DNA from: Microbacterium imperiale
Lineage (GTDB): Bacteria; Actinomycetota; Actinomycetes; Actinomycetales; Microbacteriaceae
Direction: 5' to 3'
Assembly: GCF_017876655.1 (NCBI RefSeq)
Contig: NZ_JAGIOK010000001.1
Span: forward strand, 2,790,001 to 2,854,000
DNA: 64,000 nt
Below are positions 33,442-42,797 of this stretch, piece after piece. Every line of letters begins with the position of its first letter. Positions within the stretch are counted from its first letter, which is position 1. The position numbers were made by a program, and so were the translations under genes. Below the pieces are notes generated by a model that did not search any database, was not told the DNA's origin, and saw only the letters and a list, made by a program, of their open reading frames with translations.

Positions 33442-34714
33442 GAGTCGTCCCCCGCTCGGTGGCGAGCTGCCAGGTATCGGCGAGGTCGCGGTCGGGGCTC
33501 AGGGGCGCCGCCCGCCAACCGGCGTCGCGTGCGCGCGCGAACACGTCGGCGGTGGTGTCGGCCGCCCACAGCACGGGGAGCGCGCTGTGGCCGACGAGGG
33601 GCGACAGCGCGGTGACGTCGCCAGGGGTCACCCGTGCGGTGACGATGACGACCGGTCCTGCCACGGTCGCGGCGAAGAACCGCGGAACGAGCGGGAGGCG
33701 GTCCTCGCCGCCGGCGACGACCGTCGCGAGGTCGAGGCTCAGCTGCTCGACCGCGACCGTGTCGCCGGCCGGAACCGGGGCGCCCAGCAGCGCTCCCTCG
33801 GTGTCGAGCACGGTCACGTCGTAGCCCTCGCGCGCGAGCCGGGCGCTCGCCGAGACCGCCGCTGACACGGCCGCCTCGAACGCCGCGTCGACGCCGGGCC
33901 GCGACGCGTCGGCCGACCACCGCGCCGCGGCGCGGTCGAGCACGACGGTGGCCTCGGGAGTCGACTCCTGCTCTTCCTGGCGCACCATGAGCTCGTCATG
34001 GTGAGCGCTCGCCCGCCAGTTGATGCGTCGCATCGAGTCGCCGGGCTCGTAGGCGCGGGGGATGAGGTTGTCGGCGCCCTCGCCGAGCTGGTGGGTCGCC
34101 GTGTGCAGGCTGCCGCCGGCCTCACCGGGGTATTCGGCGAGGGGCGGCAAGGCGACGACCGCCGGTGTGACGGTCACCGGTTCGGTGCTCCCGAGTCGCA
34201 GGCGACGGCGCGCGAAACCGAACGGATCGGTGATCGTCAGGTGGAACGGGCCGATCTCCCGGATGCCGCGCTGCGCCGGCCGGAGGCGGTAGGTCAGCCG
34301 CATCCGTCCCGCCGACCCCGCCGGGACGACACCGGTGGCGTCGCCGTCGATGCCCTCGGGCAGGATGTCGCTCCACCGCGCGAGCGCGCCCGGCAGCCCG
34401 GCGCGCGCCGACACGTGAACCGTGACGACGCTCTCTCGTCCGACGGCCGCGACATCGGGGGCGAACGAGCGCGAGACCTCGCCGTATCGATGGACGAACC
34501 ACAGTGAGACCCACGCCAGCACGACGGTCACCAGCAGCAGCACGCCGACGTAGACGAGCTCGGCGACGTCGACGGCATGAGCGAGGACGATCGCGCCCGT
34601 CCCCAGGACGACGGCCCCGCCACCGCGCAGCGTCAGCGGCCACCCGCGGCGCAGCGGCGCCAGGAGACGCGCAGGCCCCGTCGAGGTCGCGGGGCGGGTC
34701 GGCCTGCCGGACAT
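33428..34714 (-). CDS. DUF58 domain protein
   Basis: A 428-residue membrane protein: two N-terminal hydrophobic helices (about 30-70), a beta-rich stretch and the DUF58 domain with YEPGDSMRRINWRASAHHDE near 222-242 followed by a von Willebrand A-like region. In MoxR operons the DUF58 protein is thought to be the partner on which the ATPase acts. The ATG overlaps the last base of the upstream ATPase stop codon (TGATG), and its own stop overlaps the next gene, so the three are translationally coupled. Confidence 0.9.
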   Translation of the reverse strand: MSGRPTRPATSTGPARLLAPLRRGWPLTLRGGGAVVLGTGAIVLAHAVDVAELVYVGVLLLVTVVLAWVSLWFVHRYGEVSRSFAPDVAAVGRESVVTVHVSARAGLPGALARWSDILPEGIDGDATGVVPAGSAGRMRLTYRLRPAQRGIREIGPFHLTITDPFGFARRRLRLGSTEPVTVTPAVVALPPLAEYPGEAGGSLHTATHQLGEGADNLIPRAYEPGDSMRRINWRASAHHDELMVRQEEQESTPEATVVLDRAAARWSADASRPGVDAAFEAAVSAAVSASARLAREGYDVTVLDTEGALLGAPVPAGDTVAVEQLSLDLATVVAGGEDRLPLVPRFFAATVAGPVVIVTARVTPGDVTALSPLVGHSALPVLWAADTTADVFARARDAGWRAAPLSPDRDLADTWQLATERGTTRAAF

Positions 34715-35706
34715 CACCGCACCGGCAGCGGCACCGGGACGTCGGCCGCGATGGCCGCGAGAGCCGCGTCGACGACCTCGGCGCCGCTGCGGCCGCGCGC
34801 GGCACCGCTGCTGCGGGCCGGGATGAGGCGGTGGGCGAACACGGGCTGCAGCAGTGCGATGAGGTCGTCGGGGATGACGAACGGCCGGCCGTCGAGCGCC
34901 GCCCACACCTTCGCGGCGCGCACGAGCTGAAGCGTGGCACGCGGACTCGCGCCCAGACGCAGGTCGGGGTGGTCGCGGGTCGCCCGGGCGATCGCGACCG
35001 CGTACTCCTCGATGGCGGGCGAGACGTGCAGGCGACGCGCCCACGCGATGAGGTCCTGCACGTCGGCGGCCGAGACGACCGGCGACAGGGATGAGAGCGG
35101 GTTGACGCTGTCGCGATCACGGAGCATGCGCGCCTCGGATGCCGCATCCGGGTAGCCCATCGAGATGCGCATCATGAACCGGTCGCGCTGGGCCTCGGGC
35201 AGGGCGTAGGTGCCGTCCATCTCGAGGGGGTTCTGCGTGGCGACGACCAGGAACGGGGCGGGGAGGAGGTGCGTGCGCCCGTCGACGGTCACCTGGCGCT
35301 CCTCCATCGCCTCGAGCAGCGCCGACTGCGTCTTGGGGGAGGAGCGGTTGATCTCGTCCGCGATGACGATGTTGGCGAAGATCGCGCCCTGCTTGAACTC
35401 GAACTCGCGATCGGCCTGGTTGAAGACGCTGACGCCGGTGACGTCGCCGGGCAGCAGATCCGGAGTGAACTGGATGCGGCGCACCGACGCGTCGACGGTC
35501 GCGGCGAGGGCTCGCGCCAGCATCGTCTTGCCGACGCCGGGCACGTCCTCGATCAGCAGATGCCCCTCGGCGAGCAGGCACACCAGCGCCGATCGCACGG
35601 CCTCCGGCTTGCCGTCGATGACCCGGGCGATGCTGGCGGCGATCGCGTCGGTGGTGGCGGCGAACCGATCGGCGCCGAAAGCCGCCCGCGTGCCGTCGTT
35701 CGTCAT
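34714..35706 (-). CDS. MoxR family AAA+ ATPase
   Basis: A 330-residue AAA+ chaperone ATPase. Walker A is EDVPGVGKT at 53-61, Walker B IVIADEIN at 113-120, sensor 1 VVATQNPLE and the arginine-finger region EAQRDRFMMRIS follow, then the helical lid with SPRATLQLVRAAK. MoxR proteins assist maturation of metal-containing or membrane complexes together with DUF58/VWA partners, which here are the next two genes. ATG 35706 follows GAGGGGAT at good spacing. It is first gene of the operon. Confidence 0.94.
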   Translation of the reverse strand: MTNDGTRAAFGADRFAATTDAIAASIARVIDGKPEAVRSALVCLLAEGHLLIEDVPGVGKTMLARALAATVDASVRRIQFTPDLLPGDVTGVSVFNQADREFEFKQGAIFANIVIADEINRSSPKTQSALLEAMEERQVTVDGRTHLLPAPFLVVATQNPLEMDGTYALPEAQRDRFMMRISMGYPDAASEARMLRDRDSVNPLSSLSPVVSAADVQDLIAWARRLHVSPAIEEYAVAIARATRDHPDLRLGASPRATLQLVRAAKVWAALDGRPFVIPDDLIALLQPVFAHRLIPARSSGAARGRSGAEVVDAALAAIAADVPVPLPVR

Positions 35707-35798
35707 GCGATCCCCTCGTTCCCCGCGCCACGCCGCGTCGCGCGCGTCTGCGGCAGAGCCTAACCGGCTCCGGTGACGGGAGGACTCAGCTTCCGGGT

Positions 35799-35810
35799 TA
35801 GACTGGTGAC
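35799..35810 (+). promoter_or_regulatory. Promoter -10 of ffs
   Basis: TAGACT at 35799-35804 followed by six bases before the predicted 5' end of the SRP RNA. Confidence 0.5.
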
Positions 35811-35898
35811 AGCTCTCCGCGAGGCGGCATCCAGGCCAACTCCCCCAGGACGGAAACGTAGCAAGGGTAACCAGGCTCTGCCGGGTTCGCGGAGAGTC
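35811..35898 (+). ncRNA. ffs: Signal recognition particle RNA, small bacterial type (4.5S)
   Basis: The 5' arm GCTCTCCGCGA pairs with the 3' arm TCGCGGAGAGT, giving one long hairpin. The apical part has the conserved Ffh-binding domain: CCCCCAGGACGGAAACG with the GGAA tetraloop, then AGCAAGGG, and the matching CCAGGCTCTGCC side. About 88 nt, the usual small SRP RNA. It binds Ffh to target membrane proteins. A T-rich stretch (AATTTTCCCC) follows. Exact ends are estimates. Confidence 0.93.
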
Positions 35899-35913
35899 TT
35901 AATTTTCCCCACC

Positions 35914-35943
35914 GTCGTGGCCTGCGGCATTCGCCGCCACGAC
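35914..35943. terminator. Hairpin downstream of ffs
   Basis: GTCGTGGC (35914-35921) pairs with GCCACGAC (35936-35943) with an inner GCGGC/GCCGC pairing, between ffs and the pta promoter. Probable ffs terminator. Confidence 0.45.
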
Positions 35944-35983
35944 CCGGGGGGATTTTCCCGGCTCGTGGTCAGGCCTCTCCTCT

Positions 35984-35995
35984 TAGGCTGAACCC
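35984..35995 (+). promoter_or_regulatory. Leaderless promoter of pta
   Basis: TAGGCT at 35984-35989 ends 6 bases before the GTG at 35996. Confidence 0.55.
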
Positions 35996-38113
35996 GTGGC
36001 TCAGAGCATCTACATCACGTCCGCAGAAGGCCATTCCGCGAAGTCGATCATCGCGCTGGGGGTGCTCGAGGCCTTCAGTCGCGTCGCACCGCGCGTCGGC
36101 GTCTTCCGCCCGATCGCGCGCTCGACCGACGAACGCGACTACGTGCTCGAGATGCTGCTCGACCACGACGGCGTCGATCTCGACTACGACGACTGCATCG
36201 GCGTCACGTACGACGACATGCGCAGCGACCCGGATGCCGCCCTCTCGCGCATCGTCGAGCGCTACAAGGCCGTCGAGGCGCAGTGCGACGCCGTCGTCAT
36301 CATGGGCAGCGACTACACCGATGTCGGCTCGCCGGCCGAGCTGGGCTACAACGGCCGCATCGCCGTGAACCTCGGCGCGCCGGTGCTGCTGGTGCTCGGC
36401 GGCCGCGCGGGACAGGGCGGGGGCGAGAAGCTCGGTTCCTCGGCTGCCCGTACTCCCGACGAGATGGGGCAGATCGCCTCGCTCGCCGTCGCCGAGCTGC
36501 GCGGCGACCGGGCGGAGCTGTTCGCCGTCGTGGCCAACCGCGCGGACGGCGACCGTCTCGACGAGATCATCGGCGCCGTCCGTGGTGCCGTGCCGAAGGA
36601 CGTCCCGGTCTGGGCCGTGCCCGAGGACCGCTTCCTCGTGTCGCCGTCGGTGCGCGGCGTGCTCGAGGCGGTGCAGGGCACCCTCGTCAAGGGCGACGCC
36701 GAGCTGCTCGGACGCGAGGTGCTCGGAGTCGTCATCGGAGCGATGTCGATGGTGAACGTGCTGCCGCGCCTGAGCGAGCGCTCCGTCGTCGTCATCCCGG
36801 CCGACCGCGCCGAGGTGCTGCTCGCGACGCTGCTCGCGCACGCGTCGGGCACCTTCCCGACGCTGTCGGCGATCGTCATCAACGGCGGGTTCCCGCTGCC
36901 CGAGTCGGTCGACCGGCTCATCGACGGCGTCGGCGCAACCCTCCCCATCATCGCGACCGATCTCGACACGTACGAGACGGCGGCGCGCATCATGAGCACG
37001 CGCGGACGCCTCGCGGCGGACTCGCGCCGGCACTACGACGCAGCCCTGGCGCTGTTCGAGCGTCACATCGACACGTCCGAGCTCACGCAGGCCCTCGGCC
37101 TGGCACGGTCCACCGTCGTGACGCCCCTCATGTTCGCGTACGGACTCGTCGAGCGGGCGCGCACCGACCGGCGCCGCATCGTGCTGCCCGAGGCCGACGA
37201 CGACCGCGTGCTGCACGCGGCATCCATCGTCCTCTCGCGCGGCATCGCCGACATCACCCTGCTCGGCGAAGAGGTCGAGGTGCGCTCGCGCGCGCTCGAG
37301 CTCGGCCTCGACCTGCGCGACGCGGAGATCCTCTCGCCGTTCGACGCGGTGCACGTCGACAAGTTCGCCCGCGAGTACGAGCGCCTGCGCGCCCACAAGG
37401 GCATGACGTACGGGCAGGCCGCGGACGCCGTGACCGACGTGTCGTACTTCGGCACGCTCATGGTGCACCTGGGGCTCGCCGACGGCATGGTCTCGGGCGC
37501 GGCCCACACGACGGCGCACACGATCCGTCCGGCGTTCGAGATCATCAAGACCAAGCCCGGCGTCTCGGTCGTCTCGAGTGTCTTCCTCATGGCGCTGGCC
37601 GACCGCGTGCTCGTCTACGGCGACTGCGCGGTCATCCCCGACCCCACGAGCGAGCAGCTCGCCGACATCGCCGTGTCGTCGGCCGAGACCGCGCGCCAGT
37701 TCGGCATCGACCCGCGCGTCGCGATGCTTTCGTACTCGACCGGAGAGTCGGGCTCGGGTGCCGACGTCGACAAGGTCCGGGCGGCGACGGCACTCGTGCG
37801 CGAGCGCGCGCCGGAACTGCTCGTCGAGGGCCCGATCCAGTACGACGCGGCCACCGACGCCGCGGTCGCCGCCAAGAAGATGCCAGGCTCGTCGGTCGCG
37901 GGCAAGGCGACGGTGTTCGTCTTCCCCGACCTGAACACGGGCAACAACACCTATAAGGCCGTGCAGCGCTCGGCCGGTGCGATCGCGATCGGTCCCGTGC
38001 TGCAGGGCCTGAACAAGCCGATCAACGACCTCTCGCGCGGAGCGCTGGTCGAAGACATCGTCAACACGATCGCCATCACCGCGATCCAGGCCCAGGGAGG
38101 GGCATCCGCATGA
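35996..38113 (+). CDS. pta: Phosphate acetyltransferase (long, DRTGG type)
   Basis: A 705-residue Pta. N-terminal P-loop-like/dethiobiotin synthetase-fold domain (about 1-210, SAEGHSAKSIIALGVLEAFSR), central DRTGG domain (about 215-325) and C-terminal catalytic PTA_PTB domain (about 375-700) with RRIVLPEADDDRVLHAA, DGMVSGAAHTTAHTIRPAFE and SYSTGESGSG. It interconverts acetyl-CoA and acetyl phosphate in the cytosol. The GTG start is leaderless and the stop overlaps the ackA start (ATGA), so the pair makes acetate and ATP, or activates acetate. The long form is common in actinobacteria and carries the allosteric N-terminal part. Confidence 0.95.
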   Translation: MAQSIYITSAEGHSAKSIIALGVLEAFSRVAPRVGVFRPIARSTDERDYVLEMLLDHDGVDLDYDDCIGVTYDDMRSDPDAALSRIVERYKAVEAQCDAVVIMGSDYTDVGSPAELGYNGRIAVNLGAPVLLVLGGRAGQGGGEKLGSSAARTPDEMGQIASLAVAELRGDRAELFAVVANRADGDRLDEIIGAVRGAVPKDVPVWAVPEDRFLVSPSVRGVLEAVQGTLVKGDAELLGREVLGVVIGAMSMVNVLPRLSERSVVVIPADRAEVLLATLLAHASGTFPTLSAIVINGGFPLPESVDRLIDGVGATLPIIATDLDTYETAARIMSTRGRLAADSRRHYDAALALFERHIDTSELTQALGLARSTVVTPLMFAYGLVERARTDRRRIVLPEADDDRVLHAASIVLSRGIADITLLGEEVEVRSRALELGLDLRDAEILSPFDAVHVDKFAREYERLRAHKGMTYGQAADAVTDVSYFGTLMVHLGLADGMVSGAAHTTAHTIRPAFEIIKTKPGVSVVSSVFLMALADRVLVYGDCAVIPDPTSEQLADIAVSSAETARQFGIDPRVAMLSYSTGESGSGADVDKVRAATALVRERAPELLVEGPIQYDAATDAAVAAKKMPGSSVAGKATVFVFPDLNTGNNTYKAVQRSAGAIAIGPVLQGLNKPINDLSRGALVEDIVNTIAITAIQAQGGASA

Positions 38114-39345
38114 GCATCGTGCTCGTCATCAACAGCGGCTCGTCGTCGTTCAAGTACCAGCTGATCGACGCCGCGACCGGATCCCCGCACGCCTCCGGCC
38201 TGGTCGAGCGGATCGGCCAGGAGCAGGGCCGCGTCAAGCACACCGTCTTCTTCTCGGGTACCGAGGCGACCGGGACGGATGCCGCCGTCGCGGCGACCGA
38301 CGCGACATACGAGCGCGAGCTGCCGATCGCCGATCACACGGCCGGGTTCCAGCTGATGCTCGACGCCTTCGCCGAGAACGGGCCGTCGCTCGAACGCCTC
38401 GCGCCCGTCGCCGTCGGACACCGTGTCGTCCACGGCGGTGCCCGCTTCTTCGAGCCGACGCTCATCACCCCGCTGGTGGAGATCAACATCGACGAGCTGT
38501 CGGTGCTCGCCCCGCTGCACAACCCGGGTGCGCTGCAGGGCATCCGCGCCGCGAAGGCCGCCTTCGGCGACCTGCCGCACGTCGCGGTCTTCGACACCGC
38601 CTTCCACCAGACGATGCCGCCGGCGGCCTACACGTACGCGATCGACGCCGAGCTCGCCGAAGCGCACCGCGTGCGCCGCTACGGCTTCCACGGCACCTCG
38701 CACAAGTTCGTCTCCGAGGCGGCGGCCGCCCACCTCGGGCGGCCCCTCGCCGACCTGCGTCAGATCGTCTTCCACCTCGGCAACGGTGCGTCGGTCACGG
38801 CGATCGACGGCGGGCGCTCGGTCGACACGTCGATGGGCCTGACCCCCCTCGAGGGACTGGTCATGGGCACGCGCTCGGGCGACCTCGACCCCGCCGTGAT
38901 CTTCCACCTGGCGCGCCGCGCCGAGATGAGCATTCCCGAGCTCGACGACCTGCTCAACAAGCGCAGCGGCGTGCTCGGCCTCGCCGGCGTCTCGGACATG
39001 CGCGACATCGAAGACGGTGTCGAGCGCGGCGACGAGAAGGCGACGCTGGCGTTCGAGGTTTACGCTCACCGGCTGCGGGCCTACGCCGGCGCCTACCTCG
39101 CTCAGCTCGGCGGCGTCGACGTGATCTCGTTCACCGCGGGTGTGGGGGAGAACTCGCCGCTCGTGCGGGCGAGCGCGCTCGCCACGCTGGGCTTCGCCGG
39201 CGTCGAGATCGATCCGGCGCGCAACGAGCAGCGCGGTCGCGGCATCCGTCGCATCTCCACGGATGCGTCGGCCGTGACGGTGCTCGTCGTGCCCACGAAT
39301 GAAGAGCTCGAGATCGCACGCCAGACCCTCGAGGTGACCGCCTGA
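38110..39345 (+). CDS. ackA: Acetate kinase
   Basis: A 411-residue ASKHA-fold kinase transferring phosphate from acetyl phosphate to ADP. Family signatures: VLVINSGSSSFKYQLID at 4-20, VGHRVVHGGARF near 101-112 (Arg for acetate), AVFDTAFHQTMP near 160 (catalytic Asp), RYGFHGTSHKFV near 190-201, HLGNGASVTAIDGG near 219 and FTAGVGENSPLVR near 344. Length is typical. The ATG overlaps the pta stop by four bases (ATGA), a strong sign of translational coupling. The start of the next gene is 54 bases away behind its own promoter. Confidence 0.97.
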   Translation: MSIVLVINSGSSSFKYQLIDAATGSPHASGLVERIGQEQGRVKHTVFFSGTEATGTDAAVAATDATYERELPIADHTAGFQLMLDAFAENGPSLERLAPVAVGHRVVHGGARFFEPTLITPLVEINIDELSVLAPLHNPGALQGIRAAKAAFGDLPHVAVFDTAFHQTMPPAAYTYAIDAELAEAHRVRRYGFHGTSHKFVSEAAAAHLGRPLADLRQIVFHLGNGASVTAIDGGRSVDTSMGLTPLEGLVMGTRSGDLDPAVIFHLARRAEMSIPELDDLLNKRSGVLGLAGVSDMRDIEDGVERGDEKATLAFEVYAHRLRAYAGAYLAQLGGVDVISFTAGVGENSPLVRASALATLGFAGVEIDPARNEQRGRGIRRISTDASAVTVLVVPTNEELEIARQTLEVTA

Positions 39346-39387
39346 CATCTTCCGGCCGCGTGGCGCGTCGAGCGGGCCGGGGATGAT

Positions 39388-39399
39388 TACGCTGGGTCT
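39388..39399 (+). promoter_or_regulatory. Leaderless promoter of pgmB
   Basis: TACGCT at 39388-39393 ends 6 bases before the GTG at 39400. Confidence 0.52.
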
Positions 39400-40128
39400 G
39401 TGACCGCGGCTCAGCTTCCCGACCTGACCACCTACGACGGCGTGCTCTTCGACCTCGACGGGGTTCTCACCCCCACCGCCGAGGTGCACATGCACGCGTG
39501 GCAGGCGATGTTCACCGAGCTCTTCACGGCGTGGGGGATCACCCCGCCCTACACCGCGGACGACTACTTCCGTCATCTCGACGGCAAGAAGCGCTACGAC
39601 GGCGTCGCGAGCCTGCTGCGCTCGCGCGACGTCGAGGTGCCGTGGGGCGACCCGGCCGACGACCCGTCCGCCGACACGATCTGCGGCATCGGCAACCGGA
39701 AGAACGCCGTCTTCGAGCGCGTGCTGCGCGCCGACGGCATCGCGCCCTACCCGGGTTCGCTGGCCCTCGTCGAGAAGCTGCAGGCGGCCGGCACCCCCAT
39801 CGCGGTCGTCTCGAGCTCGAAGAACGCCCGCGAGGTGCTCGAGGTCGCCGGACTGCTCGAGCGCTTCCCGGTCGTGATGGACGGCGTGGTCGCCGAAGAG
39901 CGCCACCTGCCGTCGAAGCCGGCCCCCGACGTCTTCGCCGAAGGGGCGCGCATGCTGGGCGTCGACCCCGCCCGCTCGGTCGCGATCGAGGATGCCCATT
40001 CCGGCGTCGAGTCGGCCGTCGCGGCAGGCTACGCTCTCGTGGTCGGTGTCGATCGCGGTGCCGGCGCCGACACGCTCCGCGCCCTCGGAGCGCACGTCGT
40101 CGTCGACGACCTCGACGCCTTCGTCTGA
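39400..40128 (+). CDS. pgmB: Beta-phosphoglucomutase-type HAD hydrolase
   Basis: A 242-residue HAD subfamily IA protein. The catalytic pair is Asp18 and Asp20 in VLFDLDGVLT, the cap domain follows with HAWQAMFTELF and DDYFRHLDGKKRYDG, motif II is AVVSSSKNAREVLE, and motif III/IV is KPAPDVFAEGA plus IEDAHSGVESAVAAGYA. Beta-phosphoglucomutase turns beta-glucose-1-phosphate into glucose-6-phosphate. The next gene is a GH65 disaccharide phosphorylase, which makes beta-glucose-1-phosphate from maltose, trehalose or similar sugars, so the assignment is supported by context. GTG start, leaderless. Confidence 0.9.
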   Translation: MTAAQLPDLTTYDGVLFDLDGVLTPTAEVHMHAWQAMFTELFTAWGITPPYTADDYFRHLDGKKRYDGVASLLRSRDVEVPWGDPADDPSADTICGIGNRKNAVFERVLRADGIAPYPGSLALVEKLQAAGTPIAVVSSSKNAREVLEVAGLLERFPVVMDGVVAEERHLPSKPAPDVFAEGARMLGVDPARSVAIEDAHSGVESAVAAGYALVVGVDRGAGADTLRALGAHVVVDDLDAFV

Positions 40129-40148
40129 ACCCGAATCACCCGAACGCG

Positions 40149-40169
40149 CCGGCCGCCTCCAGCGGCCGG
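40149..40169. repeat. Hairpin between pgmB and the GH65 gene
   Basis: CCGGCCGC (40149-40156) and GCGGCCGG (40162-40169) form an 8-bp stem with a 5-nt loop in the 64-base gap. It may reduce read-through or stabilise the upstream mRNA. Confidence 0.45.
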
Positions 40170-40192
40170 TCCCCGCCCTTTGGAAGGCCGTC

Positions 40193-42775
40193 ATGATCGA
40201 TCGCGATCGCTTCCCCGTCGACCCGTGGCGACTCGTCGAGAAGAGCTTCTCAGTCGACGACATCGGCGTCACCGAGACTCTCTTCGCGGTCGGCAACGGA
40301 TACCTGGGCCTGCGAGGCAATCACCCCGAGGGGCGCAACGCGCAGGAGCACGGCACCTTCATCAACGGGTTCCACGAGATCTTCCCGATCCGTCACGCCG
40401 AGCAGGCCTACGGGTTCGCCGAGGTCGGCCAGACGATCATCAACGCGCCCGACGCCAAGGTGATGCGGGTCTACGTCGACGACGAGCCGCTGACCCTCGA
40501 CATCGCCGACGTGCGCGACTACGAGCGCGTGCTCGACATGCGCACGGGCGTGCTCACACGCAAGCTGCTGTGGATGACCCCGAGCGGCAAGGAGGTGCAG
40601 GTCGACTTCGAGCGCCTCGTCTCGTTCGAAGAGAAGCACCTCGCGATCATGCGGCTGACCGTGACGGTGCTCAACGCCGACGCTCCCGTGACCGTCAGCT
40701 GCCAGATCGTCAACCGCCAGGACGGCGAGGACGTGTACGGCGGATCCGCGCCCAACCTGCCGAAGGCCGGCTTCGACCCGCGCAAGACCGAGAAGATCGA
40801 CGAGCGGGTCCTGCAGCCGCAGGAGTACTGGCAGGACGAGGACGGCCGGGCGGTGCTGTCGTACAAGGCGACGAACTCGGGCATGACCGTCGCCGTCGTG
40901 GCCGATCACATCGTCGAGACCGAGAACGAGCACTCCGCCCGTCGCCTGGTCGAGCCCGACATCGCCAAGAACGTCTTCCGGGTCCACGCCAAGCGCGGGG
41001 TTCCCGTCACGGTGACCAAGCTCGTGAGCTACCACACCTCCCGCGGCGTCCCAGCGCGCGAGCTCGTCGACCGCGGGCGCCGCATGCTCGACCGCGTGCG
41101 CGACGAGGGCGTCGATGCGCAGTTCGAGCGACAGGCGGCATGGTGCGCGGACTTCTGGCGCCGCTCCGACGTCCGCATCGGCGGGCACGACGATCTGCAG
41201 CAGGCCACGCGCTGGTGCCTGTTCCAGCTCGCGCAGGCCGCCGCGCGCGCCGACGGCCAGGGCGTGCCCGCGAAGGGCGTGTCGGGCTCGGGGTACAGCG
41301 GCCACTACTTCTGGGACACCGAGGTCTACGTCCTGCCCTTCCTCGCCTACACGACCCCGCTGTGGGCTCGCAACGCGCTGCGCATGCGCTACCTCATGCT
41401 GCCCGCCGCGCGGCGCCGCGCCCGGCAGCTCAACGAGGCCGGCGCGCTCTTCCCGTGGCGCACCATCAACGGCGAGGAAGCGTCGGCGTACTACGCCGCC
41501 GGCACCGCGCAGTACCACATCAACGCCGACGTCAGCTTCGCGCTGGCCAAGTACGTCCGCGCGACCGGCGACACCGACTTCCTCTACCGCGAGGGCGTCG
41601 ACATCGCCGTCGAGACGGCGCGGCTGTGGTCGACGCTCGGGTTCTGGCGCTCCGGCGACACCGGCGACGACGAGTCGTTCCACATCCACGGCGTCACCGG
41701 CCCCGACGAGTACACGACCGTCGTCAACGACAACCTCTTCACCAACGTGATGGCCCGCTTCAACCTGCGCTTCGCGGCGCGCACGGTGCGCGACATGGCC
41801 GACGAAGCGCCGGAGGCCTACCGCGCACTCGTGGACCGGCTCGAGCTCGACCCGGGCGAGGCCGATGCGTGGGAGCGCGCGGCCGAGGCCATGCGCATCC
41901 CGTTCAGCGACTCGCTCGGCATCCACCCCCAGGACGCGGTCTTCCTCGATCGTGAGGTGTGGGACCTCGAGAACACCCCCGAGAGCCAGCGGCCGCTGCT
42001 GCTGCACTTCCACCCGCTCGTGATCTACCGGTACCAGGTGCTCAAGCAGGCGGACGTCGTGCTGGCGCTCTTCCTGCAGGGCAACCACTTCACCGACGAG
42101 GAGAAGCTGGCCGACTTCGAGTACTACGACCCGCTGACCACGGGCGATTCGACGCTGTCGGGCGTCGTGCAGTCGATCCTCGCCGCCGAGGTGGGGTACC
42201 AGGAGCTGGCGCTGGAGTACTTCCTCGAGTCGATCTACGTCGACCTGGGCGATCTGCACAGCAACGCCGCCGATGGCGTCCACGTCGCATCCGCCGGTGG
42301 CGTGTGGACGGCGCTGGTGTCGGGATTCGGCGGGATGCGCGATCACTACGGCGCGCTGAGCTTCGATCCGCGTCTGCCGCGGGACTGGCCGTCGCTGGAG
42401 TTCACGCTGCACTGGCAGGGCACCCGGCTCGACGTCACCGTCACCGCCGATGCGCTCACGGTGGCAGCGGGCGCGGGCGAAGCCGTCGACTTCTCGGTGC
42501 GCGGACGCGATGTCCGGGTGGCCGGCGGCGAATCGGTGACCGTCCCGCTCGCGGGGCAGGGCCCACTGCTGGCGGGACGGCCGTCGCTGCGCCAGGTCGC
42601 CGAGTCGCGCCGCGAGGACGGGTCGCTGCTGGGCGCGTCCGTTCCGGTCGCCACCATCACCACATCGATCCCGACGGTGAGCAACGAGGTCCCGACGATC
42701 ACGGGCGAGATCCCGGTCGTGCCCGACTACGAGCAGACCTTCAGCGAGCAGGTGCGCACCGGTCTCGACGCCTGA
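40193..42775 (+). CDS. GH65 disaccharide phosphorylase (maltose/trehalose/kojibiose type)
   Basis: An 860-residue glycoside hydrolase family 65 protein: N-terminal beta-sandwich (about 1-270, with LFAVGNGYLGLRGNHPEG), linker, (alpha/alpha)6 barrel (about 320-690) and a small C-terminal domain. The general acid Glu506 lies in HGVTGPDEYTT; GVSGSGYSGHYFWDTEVY and FPWRTINGEEASAYYAAGT line the site. Inverting phosphorolysis yields beta-glucose-1-phosphate, used by the adjacent beta-phosphoglucomutase; which disaccharide is cut cannot be told. The last 45 residues after the domain contain repeated (I/V)PT(V/I) and EIPVV units, absent from the enzymes I know. ATG 40193 follows GGAAGG. A cytosolic, energy-saving route for sugar use. 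Confidence 0.92.
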   Translation: MIDRDRFPVDPWRLVEKSFSVDDIGVTETLFAVGNGYLGLRGNHPEGRNAQEHGTFINGFHEIFPIRHAEQAYGFAEVGQTIINAPDAKVMRVYVDDEPLTLDIADVRDYERVLDMRTGVLTRKLLWMTPSGKEVQVDFERLVSFEEKHLAIMRLTVTVLNADAPVTVSCQIVNRQDGEDVYGGSAPNLPKAGFDPRKTEKIDERVLQPQEYWQDEDGRAVLSYKATNSGMTVAVVADHIVETENEHSARRLVEPDIAKNVFRVHAKRGVPVTVTKLVSYHTSRGVPARELVDRGRRMLDRVRDEGVDAQFERQAAWCADFWRRSDVRIGGHDDLQQATRWCLFQLAQAAARADGQGVPAKGVSGSGYSGHYFWDTEVYVLPFLAYTTPLWARNALRMRYLMLPAARRRARQLNEAGALFPWRTINGEEASAYYAAGTAQYHINADVSFALAKYVRATGDTDFLYREGVDIAVETARLWSTLGFWRSGDTGDDESFHIHGVTGPDEYTTVVNDNLFTNVMARFNLRFAARTVRDMADEAPEAYRALVDRLELDPGEADAWERAAEAMRIPFSDSLGIHPQDAVFLDREVWDLENTPESQRPLLLHFHPLVIYRYQVLKQADVVLALFLQGNHFTDEEKLADFEYYDPLTTGDSTLSGVVQSILAAEVGYQELALEYFLESIYVDLGDLHSNAADGVHVASAGGVWTALVSGFGGMRDHYGALSFDPRLPRDWPSLEFTLHWQGTRLDVTVTADALTVAAGAGEAVDFSVRGRDVRVAGGESVTVPLAGQGPLLAGRPSLRQVAESRREDGSLLGASVPVATITTSIPTVSNEVPTITGEIPVVPDYEQTFSEQVRTGLDA

Positions 42776-42797
42776 GCGGCGCCGGGGTCGTGCGCCC

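Noticed and set aside
40250..42412. A 720-codon minus-strand frame inside GH65
   Set aside because: Mirror frame of a well-conserved enzyme; composition is typical of antisense translation.
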